A stretch of DNA of 64,000 bases from Cymbidium sinense (Eukaryota > Streptophyta > Magnoliopsida > Asparagales > Orchidaceae): the NCBI GenBank assembly GCA_021442155.1, contig CM038214.1:137802040-137866039 (forward strand). The letters are read 5' to 3'. A model generated the notes under the pieces. The model was not told where the DNA came from. It saw only the letters and a program-made list of their open reading frames with translations, and ran no database searches. How positions within the stretch are numbered: the stretch's first letter is position 1; each line of letters opens with the position of its first letter. Shown here piece by piece: positions 34,201-47,049 of the stretch. A program made the position numbers and the translations under genes.

Positions 34201-34933
34201 GGTCAATATGGCTAAAATTCAAATTAATTCCAAATTAAACCAAACCAAAGACTACAATAATTTTCAATCAACTAATTAAACTTGACTCAACACTTAACCT
34301 AACCCAATTTAGTCAAACTGGTCAACTTGACCCATTTGACCCTTTTGAATCTAAATGAGTCAAATTCAAATCTAACCAATGTACCAAAATATCCCAAATC
34401 ATCATATGAACCTAACCCAAGCCTTGAATTTTGACCAATTAGTCAACCCAACCCAACCTAACCAAAATGAAGCCAAATCACTTCAAACTAAGCCATGAGA
34501 CCTTATGAGCAGCTAGACCCGACCAAACTGACCTTCCCATTCAAAGCCCAAAGCCCACTGGACCCCACCCAAGGGGATAAACCAAGGTGCTAAGCTCTTT
34601 TACCTTGGATTCTTGCCTAAAATGGAAAAGTCCACCCTTGTCTCCCCATGATAGCCATCAAACTCCTCAAAGATAGCCTCCCTAGCATCCTTAGCCCAAC
34701 CTAAGCCACTCTAAAACCTACCATGGACTAAAGGAACCAACCCAAGCACCTCACCTCCATGGCAAAACCCATGGGTGCTTGGGGGGAAAATGGCAACCCA
34801 ACTACCCAAATCAGGCCTTAAGCCTCCTGCCACACACTCCCCCAACCATGGTGTGCCATGGAGGAAGGTGATCCAGGCCAACCATGCATGGGTCAAAATG
34901 AATGACCAATCTGTCCGTCCATCACACTCAATT

Positions 34934-34950
34934 GAGGGGTATACACCCTC
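34934..34950 (+). promoter_or_regulatory. Variant palindromic core promoter
   Basis: GAGGG and CCCTC arms enclose GTATACA. Compared with the GGGAG/CTCCC version elsewhere, both arms changed yet remain complementary. Located at the U3/leader transition. Confidence 0.42.
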
Positions 34951-35756
34951 AATCAAAAAAAAAAAAACACATGATGTGAGCCATGAGACTCCTAGAGTAT
35001 TTCAAATCCTCATGCATCTTTCCAAGGCCTCCCCAAGCTCCCTCAGTCCACGTTTCTCCTCTAGGTGTAAAGCTAAAATAGGGCATCCCCATTTCAAGCA
35101 ATACTCTCTCCTCACTTCACCAAATCCAAACTCCTTCTACCCACACCCTCACCACACCTCATTGAGCTCAATCAAATCATTTTCCAAGCTTACAAGCCAC
35201 AAGAACTACAACTTCGATCAAGACCAATCGCCATTGAAGAGGAGCTTGGTCGACCGAGCAATCCACTTCAAATCAAGATCAGATTTCTTCAACATGGCTT
35301 TATCTCTACTAGACAAAGCTATATCCATTATTGGAAGCACCAGTGATAGCCTCCGGTGAGGTAATTATTAAAAACTGTAGCTATAGGTGATTTTAGTTGG
35401 TCTTTTTTTGGAGGGAATTATCATCCCATACAATTTTGACTGTTGGATATCCATTCCCCTCCTTCTGAAGGTGTGGAACTATTTTGATCCCAATCCAAGA
35501 TCGGGTGAGCTCAGATTGAACGGGGAAAGATGGATGCAGTTTGTCTTTTATTGCTCATGAAGGAGAAGGATCATGCGTCATATTCATGATTAGAATGACA
35601 CTGATCAAATCACACTAGATCCGTTGTAATTCTTAGCCTAAACTGTGGGTTTAATCTATACCGTCTGATCTTAGATTGGATGGTCCATAGAGAAAATGCA
35701 CCCATCATTGGCTTACTTAGTGCGTGGATGTGACAACTTAAATAACCAATCCCGTT

Positions 35757-35796
35757 GAGCCACGTGGAAAGCGTGTCGCGTTAGCTGCCATGTGGC
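35757..35796 (+). promoter_or_regulatory. G-box inverted repeat in the solo LTR
   Basis: GCCACGTGG with CCATGTGGC, eight of nine pairs, spacer about 20 bases. The single mismatch is a C-to-T change at a CpG, as expected from methylated cytosine decay. Confidence 0.45.
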
Positions 35797-37532
35797 CTGA
35801 CAAAATTAGGGATACAATTAGGGGTTATTAGTTCTATTTTTTAATCCTCAAACTTCTAAAAATCATAATTAATTATAGAAAAATAAAAAAAATACAAACT
35901 TAAGTTCATTTTAAAGGTGTTTTAGAGTAGAATCTAGAAAAGTTATTATTAACTAATTTTAAATAGTTATTTTGGATTAATTAGGGTTTTATTAAAAATA
36001 TAATTAGCTTAATTACTCTTTAATTAATCACCCAATTGATCATAAACTTTCTGTGGGTATTTAGGGAGATGTCCTCTGCCTCCCTTAATTTTTTGAGATT
36101 TTATTTGTGGCTTAATTAGGAAAATCACTTGATTAAGCCTTAATCACTCTTCTAATTTAATTAGTGATAATTAGTATATGAACATTATTTTAATAAAATA
36201 TTTAAGCTTAATTACCTATGTTGAACAGTAAAGGAGCTTAGGGAATTTGATTGAGATTTTTTCCTAATTCATTTCCAAAGTTCTTCTCACTTATGGGTTT
36301 AATCTAATTATGGATTAATGAGGTATTTAGTAACTTAATTAATTAATTAAGCTTAAATATAAAGATCGAGCCTTTATTAAGTGGGCTTAGGATTGAGATT
36401 AAGCTTTTTGATCTCTTTCCTTTAGTTCATTTCATTTCCTTAATTAGAGATGTTTATGCTTAATCAAAAAATGGATTAATGAACCTAATTACTTAATTAA
36501 AATTTCCTTCACATCTGAACAACCCTAATTAACTTTTGGGTAGCAGTTTGGGTGTTCTATAACCCAAAGTGAGAGATAATGAAATTATGATTAGCTCACA
36601 TGTGTGAGAAAATGATTAAAGTAATTAAGTGAGATCCCTTAAGCTTAATTAACTATTAATTATAAGCCAATTGCATTAGGCCCCTTTCATTTCTTAAGGA
36701 GCATTATAAATTTACTTTTCATGTGGTTGCATATCATATTGGCTTATTATTAATTAGTTAATTAACTTAAGGTGATATAGGTAAAGGTTAATTAATTCAT
36801 TTAATTCATACCTTAACCTAATGAAAACATAAAATCAACTTAAATATTCTTCATTAAACCAAATCAATTCACACATGGGGAATTGGGCTAGGATTAGCAA
36901 ACCTCTCTCATATTTTCTAAATTAAATCAAATTCAATAAAAAATGTTCTTAAAGAATTTTGATTCATTTTAAATAACCATATTTGATATGATTGTCCTAA
37001 GAGATTAATTAAGGGTGAATAAAATCATGTGTTTACATTCCTTTATTTCTTTCCAATCATGCTAAATATTACTTTCCATATGAAATCATGCATTCATCAA
37101 TTTTAAAGTTAATTAAATAAAATTTTTTCCTTTTATGACAAATTGCATGTGTTGACTTAAATTAATATGCATGGCTATTATCACTATTAAATCAAAAGCT
37201 ATTTTCAAAACCTATAAATCAATTATTATAAATGAAATGATGTTAATTGCAAATATCCATAAGCTTGCATGTGATAATAGTATAAGATGTGTAACATGAG
37301 GTTCTTTTTCTATCTTAACATGGATCCACATAGGATTTGCAGGTGTATAATTCATTTGAAAAGAACACAACACTTGCCTAAATCCATTCCTATGTATCTC
37401 CATGATAAGACTTAAAAAGAATTTCATATCACATATATAAATAATATGACCAAACCAAACATAATTTCTTGCATGATTCTCTATTCAGGTGATTCTTTTT
37501 GTACATTCATATATATCTGAGAAAAGTGGTAT

Positions 37533-37900
37533 ATTAGTCTAGACATCCCAAGGTTGTGAGGCTTTAAGTAGCCCTAAGTAGGTCTTGTACCTCACGCCCC
37601 TAGTGTAAAAAATAATGGCATTGTACTCACTTAAAACTCTCATATATATGCATGTGTGATGTGGCTAATGAATAAAGAATCAAAAATCAAACAAAGAAAG
37701 CATTACTTTTGCATGGATTTTCTTATCCTTATAGTTATTCATACATTTACATGTATTTAAGAAAAATGGTATATTAGTCTGGACATCCCGGGGCTGCGAG
37801 GCTTTAAGTAGCCCTAAGTAGGTCTTGTACCTTATGCCCTTGGTGTAGAAAATAATGGCATTGTATTCACTTAAAACTTTTATACATGTGAATGTGTGTT
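37533..37900 (+). repeat. Two copies of the 240-bp LTR minisatellite
   Basis: GCTTTAAGTAGCCCTAAGTA begins at 37561 and again at 37801, exactly 240 bases apart, with matching flanks (AGTCTAGACATCCC and AGTCTGGACATCCC upstream; AAAATAATGGCATTGTA downstream). Confidence 0.85.
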
Positions 37901-40605
37901 TAGCTAATAAATAAAAAAATCCCTCTTTTCTACATAATAAAGGAATGCATTCATAATTCAATCAACAAATGAAACATTCAAATTCAAAATACATTTCTTT
38001 GCATTCATCATCAAAGTATGCTAAATTTTATATTTCATGTATAGGTATGCTTAAGATTATTCATATGCATGATATACATGATGGAAAGAAATAAATTAAT
38101 GTGTGTTATGTGATAGTAATCCATAATAATTAATCTTAAGATGCCTTTCTTATTGAATAGGGTTATTAAGAATGAACCTAAACTTAGGGTTAATTAAAAC
38201 ACATAATAAGTCATTCATTAAAGAAAATTAAGCTAATTAACTTACCTTAGAAATGATTTAAGGTAGGGATAAAAGAGAGATTCCCTCTCTTTCTTCTCTT
38301 TATAACACTTAGTTGCTAAGAGTAGACTATGTGAAATAAAAGAAAACACTAAGTAAAATTTCTAAATCAACTAAACCACTTAAAGAAAAATCAACCTTAT
38401 ATAAATTAAATCCCTCACACTTAGAAAATCATAACCTCAAAGCTTAGTTAGGACATACCAGACAAGCTCTAACATATGCACATTAGGCTAAATCACCATT
38501 TTTATCTTTATGTTAGGGTGGTGGATGGTTTGATGAATGCTTAAGTTTTATGATGCATTATTTTAGAATAGATCTTAGGGTGTATGTAAGTAGCCTGAAT
38601 GTTAGGCCAGTATTAACCTAATCATATTTTATACATGGGGTTGTGCTTAAAGGGGCCACTGTAATAAAAATATAAATATTTTTATCGGTTGCTAGCCCCT
38701 AAGCATAGCTCAGAGTGTGGACTTGGTTACCCATGTGTGGAGTGCTAAGTCCAAATTATTCCTATAATTGCTTGAGTTGTATGGTGTGTTTAGCTAACAC
38801 TTATTTTGTAGGTGTAGCTAGATTTACTTTCCTTCTTTTTAATGTAATTTTTGCATTAGGATTAGGATAAGTGTTATGAAGGATTAAAGTGAACATTGGT
38901 TATAAAACTGTGTCTTATATACCATGTGATGCCATTGAAGCAAAGAACATCCCAAAAAAATCAAAAGAAAGAAAAGAATGAAGCAAATCAAAAAATCAAG
39001 AAATGAAAGATGAAGAGTAAAGAATGGAAGATGAAGAATGGCGACCCCATAACACTTATAATTTCATGATTATAATTATTCTTTCATTGTACCGAGATGT
39101 ATAAGGGTAGAGCTCAACTACCCACATTTCTTTTCGGGTTGTATGGTGGTACCCGATCGCACCAGCTTCTTATTCTTTTATGATAGCTTTATAAAATTAT
39201 TTGACATTTTGTCTAGTTTATGCATTAGAAATAGCATGCCTTCTCAAAGTTTCTTTATGATTGGTGATTATTGTGTGGCCTGGAAGTGATTAGGCTTTTA
39301 GGATAAAGATAAATTTTTTATCCCATTAACAACTCATAACTAAGATCTTAAGATAAATCATAACCTCACATAAAAGCCTAGGAATTAAATCAAGATATTA
39401 AAACTTTTTAGCAACCCTTTACCTAGATGATTGAATGTATAATGTCACACATATCATATTCTTCCACGCTTGCTAAGAGAGGGCTTCCATCTATGCTAGA
39501 GAATAAAGACTTAACTTATAAGAGCATTTGATGGAAAGACACCCCTTTCTCTCTTTATACAATCAACTTCTCATGCATTTAGGCATATAAAATCCTATAG
39601 TCTATGTCAAAATAAATAGTCCAAAAATCAAATAAAACTTAACAAAATTTACAATAGATTTAAGTCATGACTCATGCCCTTCATGATCTAGTCTTTAGGG
39701 AGTGAGTTTAAGGACTTAGCTTCTTTTTTAATTAAATAATAGCCCAACTATCTTGCAAAACATATGACTTGCCTACATGGATTTAAAAGATAGAAGGAGT
39801 TAGCTGGTTGCCTCTCTATGCGATAATAAGCCCAACAGTCAGATGGTTCACTCTCTCTTGTGGAGGTGAGCCAAATACCCATTTTTCCTTAGATTTAGGA
39901 CATGCTTTGGTCCTCACAAATGCTCCTTAGATTTAGGATCTAAGGTCGCTATTTCCCTTAATGTACTACTAGCATAAATCCTCACCTCTTAGACATTTTC
40001 ATAATCTTGTGATGTGAAATTATAAGTCCTAAATTTATAATAAAAATTCAACTCAAACAAATAAATCTTCCCAAGTGCAAATATATAAAACCCAACTAGA
40101 GGATAGACTGGAGTGCTCACTAGGTTTCATAGTATCATGTACACTCCCAACTCATCTCCTTTGGTCTCGATATGAACTCTTCTCTTTTGGTCTCCCCTAC
40201 TCGATTTTTAAAAATATAATCAAGCCTTTGATAGTACTATCTTTGAATTCCTTGTAGACCAAGATTGCTTACTTTAATCGAGAGTATTCTTAAGGGATTC
40301 ATTTTTTCTTAAGATGTAATTAACTATGGAGGCTTACCTCCATAGGGAACTTAACAAACTTGATTTAAATAAACCTTGCTTTACTTTTCCATGTAAAGTA
40401 GGGAAAACATCTCTGGTATATTTGAAGACACATCATCCCTTAAGAGTCCTCATCAAGTGATTAGGTCCATTATAAAGTAGTGATTCCTATCTCTCAAGGC
40501 AGTACACTATTCCTTAAATGTCATATTTGATCACCCTAATGAGTACATCTGTGGATTTGCGTGGTGTCCCTTTACACAAACACAACCAACATAAAAATAA
40601 ACGCA

Positions 40606-43340
40606 AAAAAAAACAAGATTCATATTTTGAAGGCCTGATCTTGATCAAAGTGGCACCTCTAGTGTGCTTGGATCTCAGGGAACATTTGTATAGCTTCGAC
40701 TAAATGGATGTTGTGTGCAAGCAGAATTTGGTTTTGGTTCAGTTTTGAGGGTGGTTGGATCGGACAATGGGTGTCTTATTTCAAGTGTGCTCGAGAATGA
40801 GAAATTCGGTGAGGGGAAGTCTTGGGAATGCTCAGAGCCCAATAGGGAGTTCAAAAATGCCTTTAGAAGATCTAAGTCAAATAGATGTCTTTCCCATGCG
40901 AATTAAGGAAGTATATCTCTCATTTTCTTGTGATGAATGAATGAGATTATCGCCCATTTTTTGGCTGGCCAACCACCGCTAGAGGGCCAGAGTAGTCACC
41001 ATCACCTCCTGTTGGCATGACTTGAGTGGAGGAAGGCTTGGGAGGTGGCTCAAGGTAGATGTGGCTTGGTTTGTATCCATTGGGTTCTCGGCTTGTGAGG
41101 GAGGTGAGTTAACTCACCTCCCTTTAGTCCATGGCAAGCCTAGCCCACTTAGGGTGGGCTAAGTGGCTAGTCAAACCCCAAAATGGGTGTTTGGTGGTCA
41201 CAAGAGTGATAGAAGAGTGGACTTTACTATTTTGGGGAGAATCCTATATGAGGTGGCATATCCAAGAGGGATTACCTTGGGTTTGACTCCAATTAGGTTT
41301 GGGCTGATCCCAAGTAGGTTTGGGTTAGGTTAGGTCAGTGCCATAGGATGGTTTCAAGGGATTTGGCTCAATTTGGGTCATATGGGTTACTTTGGGTCAT
41401 ATTGGGTTAGGTTAACCAATTGGTCAAATTGGGTCAAACCACAAGGCTTAGGTCAAATGATGTTTTGAAGTATTTTGTTCAACTTGTTTCAATCAATTTG
41501 GCCTAGGTTTGATTTTGGCTCATTTGGATTCATATAGGTCAAATTGACCGATTTGACCAAATTGGTCAAATTAGCTTAAGTTAGTTATTCGTACAAGTTC
41601 AATTGGTCAATTAGATAAGATTGTAGGATTTGGTTTGAGTTGATTTGGATTTAATTTATTTTTAGGCCAATTTGACTTTTAAGTCAATTTGGGTTAAGTT
41701 GGTCGATTGGGTCTAATTGGTCAAACTAGGCTAAATTATGGCTTTGGTAAAGTTCAATAATAAATTTGGAGTGAGCTTGAGCCATTGGTTGCAATCAATT
41801 TGGGTTGGATCATGATTTGACCTATTTTGCCTTTTAGGTCAATTTGGGTCAAATGACCAATTGGGTTTGGTTTGCCAATTGATGGTCAAGTCATGTTCAA
41901 TCATTGATCATGGGCTTGTGAATCAATGGTTTCAATTAATTTTGTGTAGATAGGTTTTGGCTAGTTTGGGTTTATATGGGTTAAAGGGTTGACTTGGTCA
42001 AATGACCAGGACTTAGTTTAACCAATTCAAGGTAATTGATCATCCTAAGGTGATCAATAATCATGGTATGAGATTTTGATGGGTTCAATCCAATTTGGGC
42101 ACTAATTGGAACTTGGTTCAAATGAGTTCTTTAGGTCACTTTGGGTCAAGTGGACCTAAATGGGTAAATTGGCTTGATTTTGGTTTGATTGAGGTTTAGT
42201 TGAATTTTTATATGAGTTTAGAATTGAAATAAAAATTAAACTACAATCAATTGGGTTATAATAGGTTTTGGTTCATTTGAAATTTTTATATCAAAAGGGC
42301 TAAGTTTGGCTTGAGTTGGTTTTATTTTGGTTTGACTTGATGATTATAGATTTTATTTATATTTGGATAGGTGATTGAAGGAATGATTGATTCCATGGAG
42401 AAAATCTAGTGGTTTTGGCATTTGGATGGGATTTTCAAGAAATTGAGTTAGAGGGTTTAGATTGGGGTTTGATTTGATTTTGGATTTATTTTGGCCATTT
42501 GAATATAAATTCCATTTATATTGGGAAGATAATTGAAGGAATAATTGATTTATAAAAAATCAATTAAATTTTAAGTGATTTGAAGGTAAATTTGGCTAAG
42601 CGTGAAGGTAGATCAAGAAAGATTAGAAAAATTTTATTTAGTTTGATTTAATTTTGGTCATTAGAGTGTAGATTTCATTTATATTAAAGAAGATAATTGA
42701 ATATATAATTGATTTATGAGAAAATCAATTGATTTTGGGTTGATTTGAGTTAAGATTTGTCTAAGGTCATGGGATTGATTCATATGGCTTAGGAAGGGTT
42801 TTGACTTGAATTGATTTAGTTTGATTTACTTTTGATCATTTGGGTGTGTATTTTATTTATATTTGGGAAGATAATTGATGGAATAATTAATCCATGGAGG
42901 ATTAAATGAATTTGACTTGATTTGAATGGTATTTTTGGCTAAGCTCATGAGAGTGGATTACATGGCTTAAATAGGATTTGCCATGATTGTAGGTTTTGGC
43001 AAATTGGATTTTGCATTGGTTTGGATGTAAATTTGATAGACTGATTGAAGGGTTGAATTGATATTTGGGAAAATCAATTGAGTTTGGATTAATTTGAATT
43101 TGGCTAACCATAGGATTCAATCATAAAGCTTAGATTGATTTTGAATTTGGATTTGATCATGGGCTTTAATCATTTGGCTTGGAATTTCGATTTGGATTTG
43201 AAATTTGAATAGCATTTGAGGTTTGGTTTGAGAATGTGAACATGGATTGGGTTTAGGCTATAGGGTAGGTAAGTCTCCTAAGTCCTTAAGGCATAGCCTA
43301 CTCTATGAATGCCTCTAAGTCATGGCTTAAGAAGTGTTCA
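40606..43340 (-). repeat. Leader and U3 fragment of a minus-strand LTR
   Basis: Reverse-oriented U3, rich in TTGGTCAAATTGGG on +, running from the leader region near 40620 to a CA terminus at 43340, whose reverse reads TGAACACTTCTTAAGCC and matches the start of the LTR at 33026. The decayed promoter palindrome is at 40907-40921. It would supply the U3 that the LTR at 28079-33025 lacks, but both carry the leader near the splice donor, so they overlap by about 200 bases and simple interruption does not explain the pair. Small open frames here (40518-40940) are not genes. Confidence 0.6.
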
Positions 43341-44387
43341 TAATCACTAGAATTTCTAAGATTAAGCTCTTTAAGTATCGAGATCTATAATGAGGAGATT
43401 GGGACTCACTCCAAAAGTGAGGTCAACAATCCCATAGCATATATTCATCAATTTTAATATTCTTTATGATTCTTGTATAGGAGCTGGCTACCCAATTTTC
43501 TCTTTTACAAAATCCCCACCACCCTTTTATTCTTTTATGGAATCTATACATGTTTGGTTCAGGATGTTTAGATTATAATAAAATTGCATCTTTTTTGGTT
43601 TCTCATTGATTGATGTTTGAATGTGAGGATGAGATAGACTCTTAGGAAAAATTAATTTTTCTATCAATTAATAACTCATAACTAAATTTTAAACATCTTA
43701 TAACCTCATCTTAAATCTTAGGTTATAATCATATGATAATTGGTTTAACAACCCTTTAGCGTATGTTGTATGTCTAACATCATGCATAACATATTGCTTC
43801 ACTCTTGTATAGGAGGGTCTCCATTCTTGCAGATAGAGAATGCTTGACTTGAGGCATCTCTTATAGGGAGAACACCTTCTCCCACTAATTTAGCCAATAA
43901 TCCAATTTCATTTTTGCATTTAGGCATAATTGTCTAAAGCTTTTTCCAAAATATTATGGCAAAAAATTATATAAACATTATAAAAAAATTTGGCATTTTT
44001 GGACTAAGTCATATGCTCATCCTAAATTTCTAGATCTCTATGAGTGAGTTTAGGACTCCTACTTTCTTTTGAAATTAAATAATAGCATAAACCATCTTGT
44101 AGATACATAGACTGACATGATTTTAAATCATGAGGTGTTTCCCCCACTCCAGATGTAAAATAAGAGCTTGCCTCCTTGTGGAATGGATCCTTATGTCCCC
44201 TTTTTGCTTAGATTTAGGTCATGCTTTGAGCATATGCTAAAGCTCCCTAGACTTGGTATCTGAGGTTGCTTATTTTCCTTAGGCTATGAGCATAAATCTT
44301 TAGCTCTTAGGCATTTCCACAATCTTGTGTTGATAGATTATAAGCTTTAGCATGGTGTCCACCCGACACATCCAAAAATGAACATCA
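43341..44387 (+). repeat. U5-end fragment of a plus-strand LTR
   Basis: Matches the last 1.3-1.5 kb of the unit at 39040-40605: the CCCATAGCATAT block, GGAGCTGGCTACCC, TATTCTTTTATGG, the segment on the lower-case agriculture-like AGTGAGTTTAGGACT words, and the end GGTGTCC...CCAAAAATGAACATCA at 44387. It is directly followed by the Athila-type element. It may be the tail of the interrupted LTR at 7270-11850, but about 300 bases are unaccounted for. Confidence 0.55.
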
Positions 44388-44940
44388 TAACTGACACTTG
44401 CTCTCTTTTTATTCTTGTTCACTTACTTGCTAGGCATTTTGATCATAGAGGGTAGAGAAATGCTAAATAGGAGAAATGCAAGAAAATTTGAAACACAAGT
44501 CTTTGAAATGAAAAATTTGACTACCTAGGGGTCCTATATATAGACAAGACCTAGCGTCATGTCGTTATCCTCTTTATCATAGATTATGGGATATACCACC
44601 ACAATGCTCTACATGAAATGCCTAAGAGCTAGTCAATTGGTCAAACCAATTCTTATTCCCATCAAAAAGTTCATTAGTAGTATTAATTACGTAACCAACA
44701 ACATACAAAAGGTGTGTCCGGCATTTATGTAGTGCCTAAGCATTATGTCTTAGTGTCGTGGCGTTAGTTAACTCTTTCATCTTTTTTATGTTAAACATGT
44801 CTTTCTACCCGATATAATATTAAATAAACTTTTTAATTAGCACTACAACGCTATTTTGGCAACACCTAGGAACTTTCAACCAATTAACCTGCTTTTCTAT
44901 TTTTCATTCATTTTTTCAATTTTTTTTCCTACAGTGCTCA
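44388..44940 (-). repeat. Probable 3' LTR remnant of the Athila-type element
   Basis: Non-coding sequence beyond the integrase end. On the minus strand it contains a TATA box in CTATATATAGGACCC (about 44532-44546), as an LTR promoter would. It shares only short words with 50470-51070 (for example ATGTAGTGCCTAAG against ATGCAGTGCATAAG), so the pairing is weak. Confidence 0.35.
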
Positions 44941-44985
44941 GTGTTGGACCTATATATAATATTTTTTATGTTTTATAGTTTTCCT

Positions 44986-45109
<124 letters not shown>

Positions 45110-45389
45110 TCCTTAAATTTTGGAGAAGGGAATATTTGCAAGTTTAATCGTATGAGACTATTCTAGAAACTTAGAAGAAGGGAAAGTGCTTTGTCTTTAA
45201 GCCTCCTAACAATGCAACCTCTTTCTAATGTATCTTCAACTTCCAATCTTTAATACATATTAGGTTTCCTCATAATAAGAGCTTAGTTAAATGTCCTCAG
45301 CCTGACATTCTTTTCTAATTTTTAAGGTCTTTGACTAAATTAATAAACTCTTTAAATTGAGTCCAATTTTCTTCATAGTTTGGCTTACG

Positions 45390-46620
45390 TCATTAATCAT
45401 TCACTTTGAAAAACTTATTTTTCTTTAGATCTTGGATATCTACAACATCATATGCATAAATGTTAACAATTAAGAAAGGGCTTGACCATCTTGATCTTAG
45501 TTTTCCTGAAAATAAATTCAATTTTATATTAAATAGTAATACTTATTGTTCAAACTTAAATTGTTTCTCAATGATCTTTCAATTGTTCCACTTTTTCATT
45601 TGTTCTTTATATATCCTCAAATTTTTGCATGCACCTAATTTTATTTCTTAAAATTCATTCAAATCTATGAGTCATTTTTTTGCACTTATTTTCATATCAA
45701 AATTTAATTTCTTAATTGTCCAATTATGCCCTAATTTCAATGGTAAATGACAAGCCTTTCCAAATACTTATATATATATATATATATATATAGGGATAGA
45801 TAGAGAGAGAGAGAGAGAGATTTCAATTTATATGCAATCCTATAGGCCCATAATGAATCATCAAATTTCAATGACCAATCTTTTCTAATAGGCCATGCTT
45901 TTTTCTAAAATTGTTTTATTTTCCTATTTGAAATTTTAGCTTAGCTACTAGTTTGAAGATTATATGTAGTTATTTTATATTGTACTCCATATTTTCTTAA
46001 AAAATATTTCATTTATTTATTACATAAATGAGTACATTCATCACTAATAATGATTTTAGGTATTCCAAATCTTGTAAATTATTTTATTTAAAAATTTAAT
46101 AGCTACTTTAGAATTATTTTTAGTGTAGCTATTATTTCTATCCATTTGGATACATAATCAACACCAATTAAGATATGTTCATTTTCATATGATGAAACAA
46201 ATGGTTCCATAAAATCTATTCCCCATACATCAAAGATTTTTACCTCTAAAATATAATTTAAAGGCATTTCTTTTGATTCTTAGAGATATTTCCTATTCTT
46301 TTATCATTTATCACACTCTTTAATATATTCATTCATATCTCTAAATAAAGTTGGCCAATAAAATCAACTTTGTAATATTTTAGTATCTAGTTTATTACTT
46401 TTAAAATATCTTCCATACTTATAATCATGACTTGATTTTATAATTTCTAAAATTTCATTATTAGGAATGCATCTTTTTAGAATTTGATCTTGTCACTTCT
46501 TATAGAGATAAGATTCATCCCAAAAATAAATTTTATGTCATGTTAAAATTTTTCTATTGATTATAATTGATTATGTAAGGTATAATTCACTTACTAGATA
46601 ATTCACAATATCGCATACCA
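45390..46620 (-). pseudogene. Integrase of the Athila-type element (broken)
   Basis: The core domain start is clear at 46130-46235: WGIDFMEPFVSSYENEHILI then GVDYVSKWIEIIA, with the first catalytic Asp present. The carboxy-terminal part is recognisable at 45560-45760 (KACHLPLKLGHN, IKKLNFDMK, ACKNLRIYKEQMKKW) and ends near 45390 with LLFNIKLNLFSGKLRSRW and FKVND, as in Athila integrases where the chain finishes shortly after. Stops and frameshifts separate these blocks. The microsatellite-like stretch 45769-45822 (TA then GA) interrupts the region between core and tail. Confidence 0.82.
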
Positions 46621-46699
46621 TGGAATAACTTTATGCTTGAATGTAAATCATTGTTCATCTAGGAATTCTTCTTTAATATTTCTACTAACTCTTAACTCT

Positions 46700-46980
46700 T
46701 CCTCGATTATTACAAGTGATCAACTACTTAATTTTTAGATCCTTTTTTATCTTTTATTTCTAGATCAAACTCTTGCAACAATAATACCCATCTAATTAAT
46801 CTAGGCTTAGCTTTTTTTTCTTTTCTAGATATTTAATTGTTACATGATCAAGATATACTATTACTTTTGTTCCAACTAAATAGGATCTAAATCTATCAAA
46901 GGGAAAGACAATAACTAGTAACTCTTTTTCAATTGTCAAATAGTTTAATTGATTTTAATTTAGAGTTTTACTACAATAAT
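46700..46980 (-). pseudogene. RNase H of the Athila-type element (broken)
   Basis: Minus-strand translation reads AIVYCSKTLN, a stop, NQLNYLTIEKELLVIVFPFD, then RFRSYLVGTKVIVYLDH and [10 protein letters not shown]. This is the RNase H domain that follows RT in Ty3/gypsy elements (YxxTExELLAVVxAxxKFRxYLxGxxxxVxTDHxxLKYL). The TDH aspartate is retained as LDH. The open frame on + at 46933-47148 is its reflection. Confidence 0.82.
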
Positions 46981-47049
46981 ATATTGCATAAAATTTTTTG
47001 TCTTTTCTTTGTTCTAAGATTGCCTCTATTACAAAATCACTTTCATCAC

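Larger units (their letters stand above)
33026..40605 (+). repeat. Nearly complete 7.6-kb solo LTR, subfamily II
   Basis: The most complete unit. It begins TGGAGAACACTTAACC, has the TTGAC-rich U3 (33120-34500), core promoter (34934-34950), leader with donor-like GTGAG|GTAAT near 35360, G-box inverted repeat (35757-35796), AT-rich U5 with two 240-bp repeats, acceptor-like TTTTGTAG at about 38808, GA-rich tract, conserved CCATAACAC block at 39050, and ends near 40605 with a decayed copy of the usual AAATAAACACCACA. No internal region follows, hence solo LTR. The 194-codon frame 34775-35359 crosses promoter and leader and resembles no family; I do not consider it a gene. A target duplication was not detected (TAATT before, poly-A after). 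Confidence 0.65.

Noticed and set aside
34775..35359. 194-codon open frame, among the longest in the window
   Set aside because: It crosses from the U3 through the promoter palindrome into the LTR leader, has a Lys run from a poly-A stretch, no recognisable domain, and no matching frame in the homologous LTRs at 7270 and 11851.
40606..43340. Simple continuation of the LTR interrupted at 33025
   Set aside because: Both pieces contain the leader around the splice-donor-like site, so they overlap; a plain insertion would not duplicate about 200 bases.
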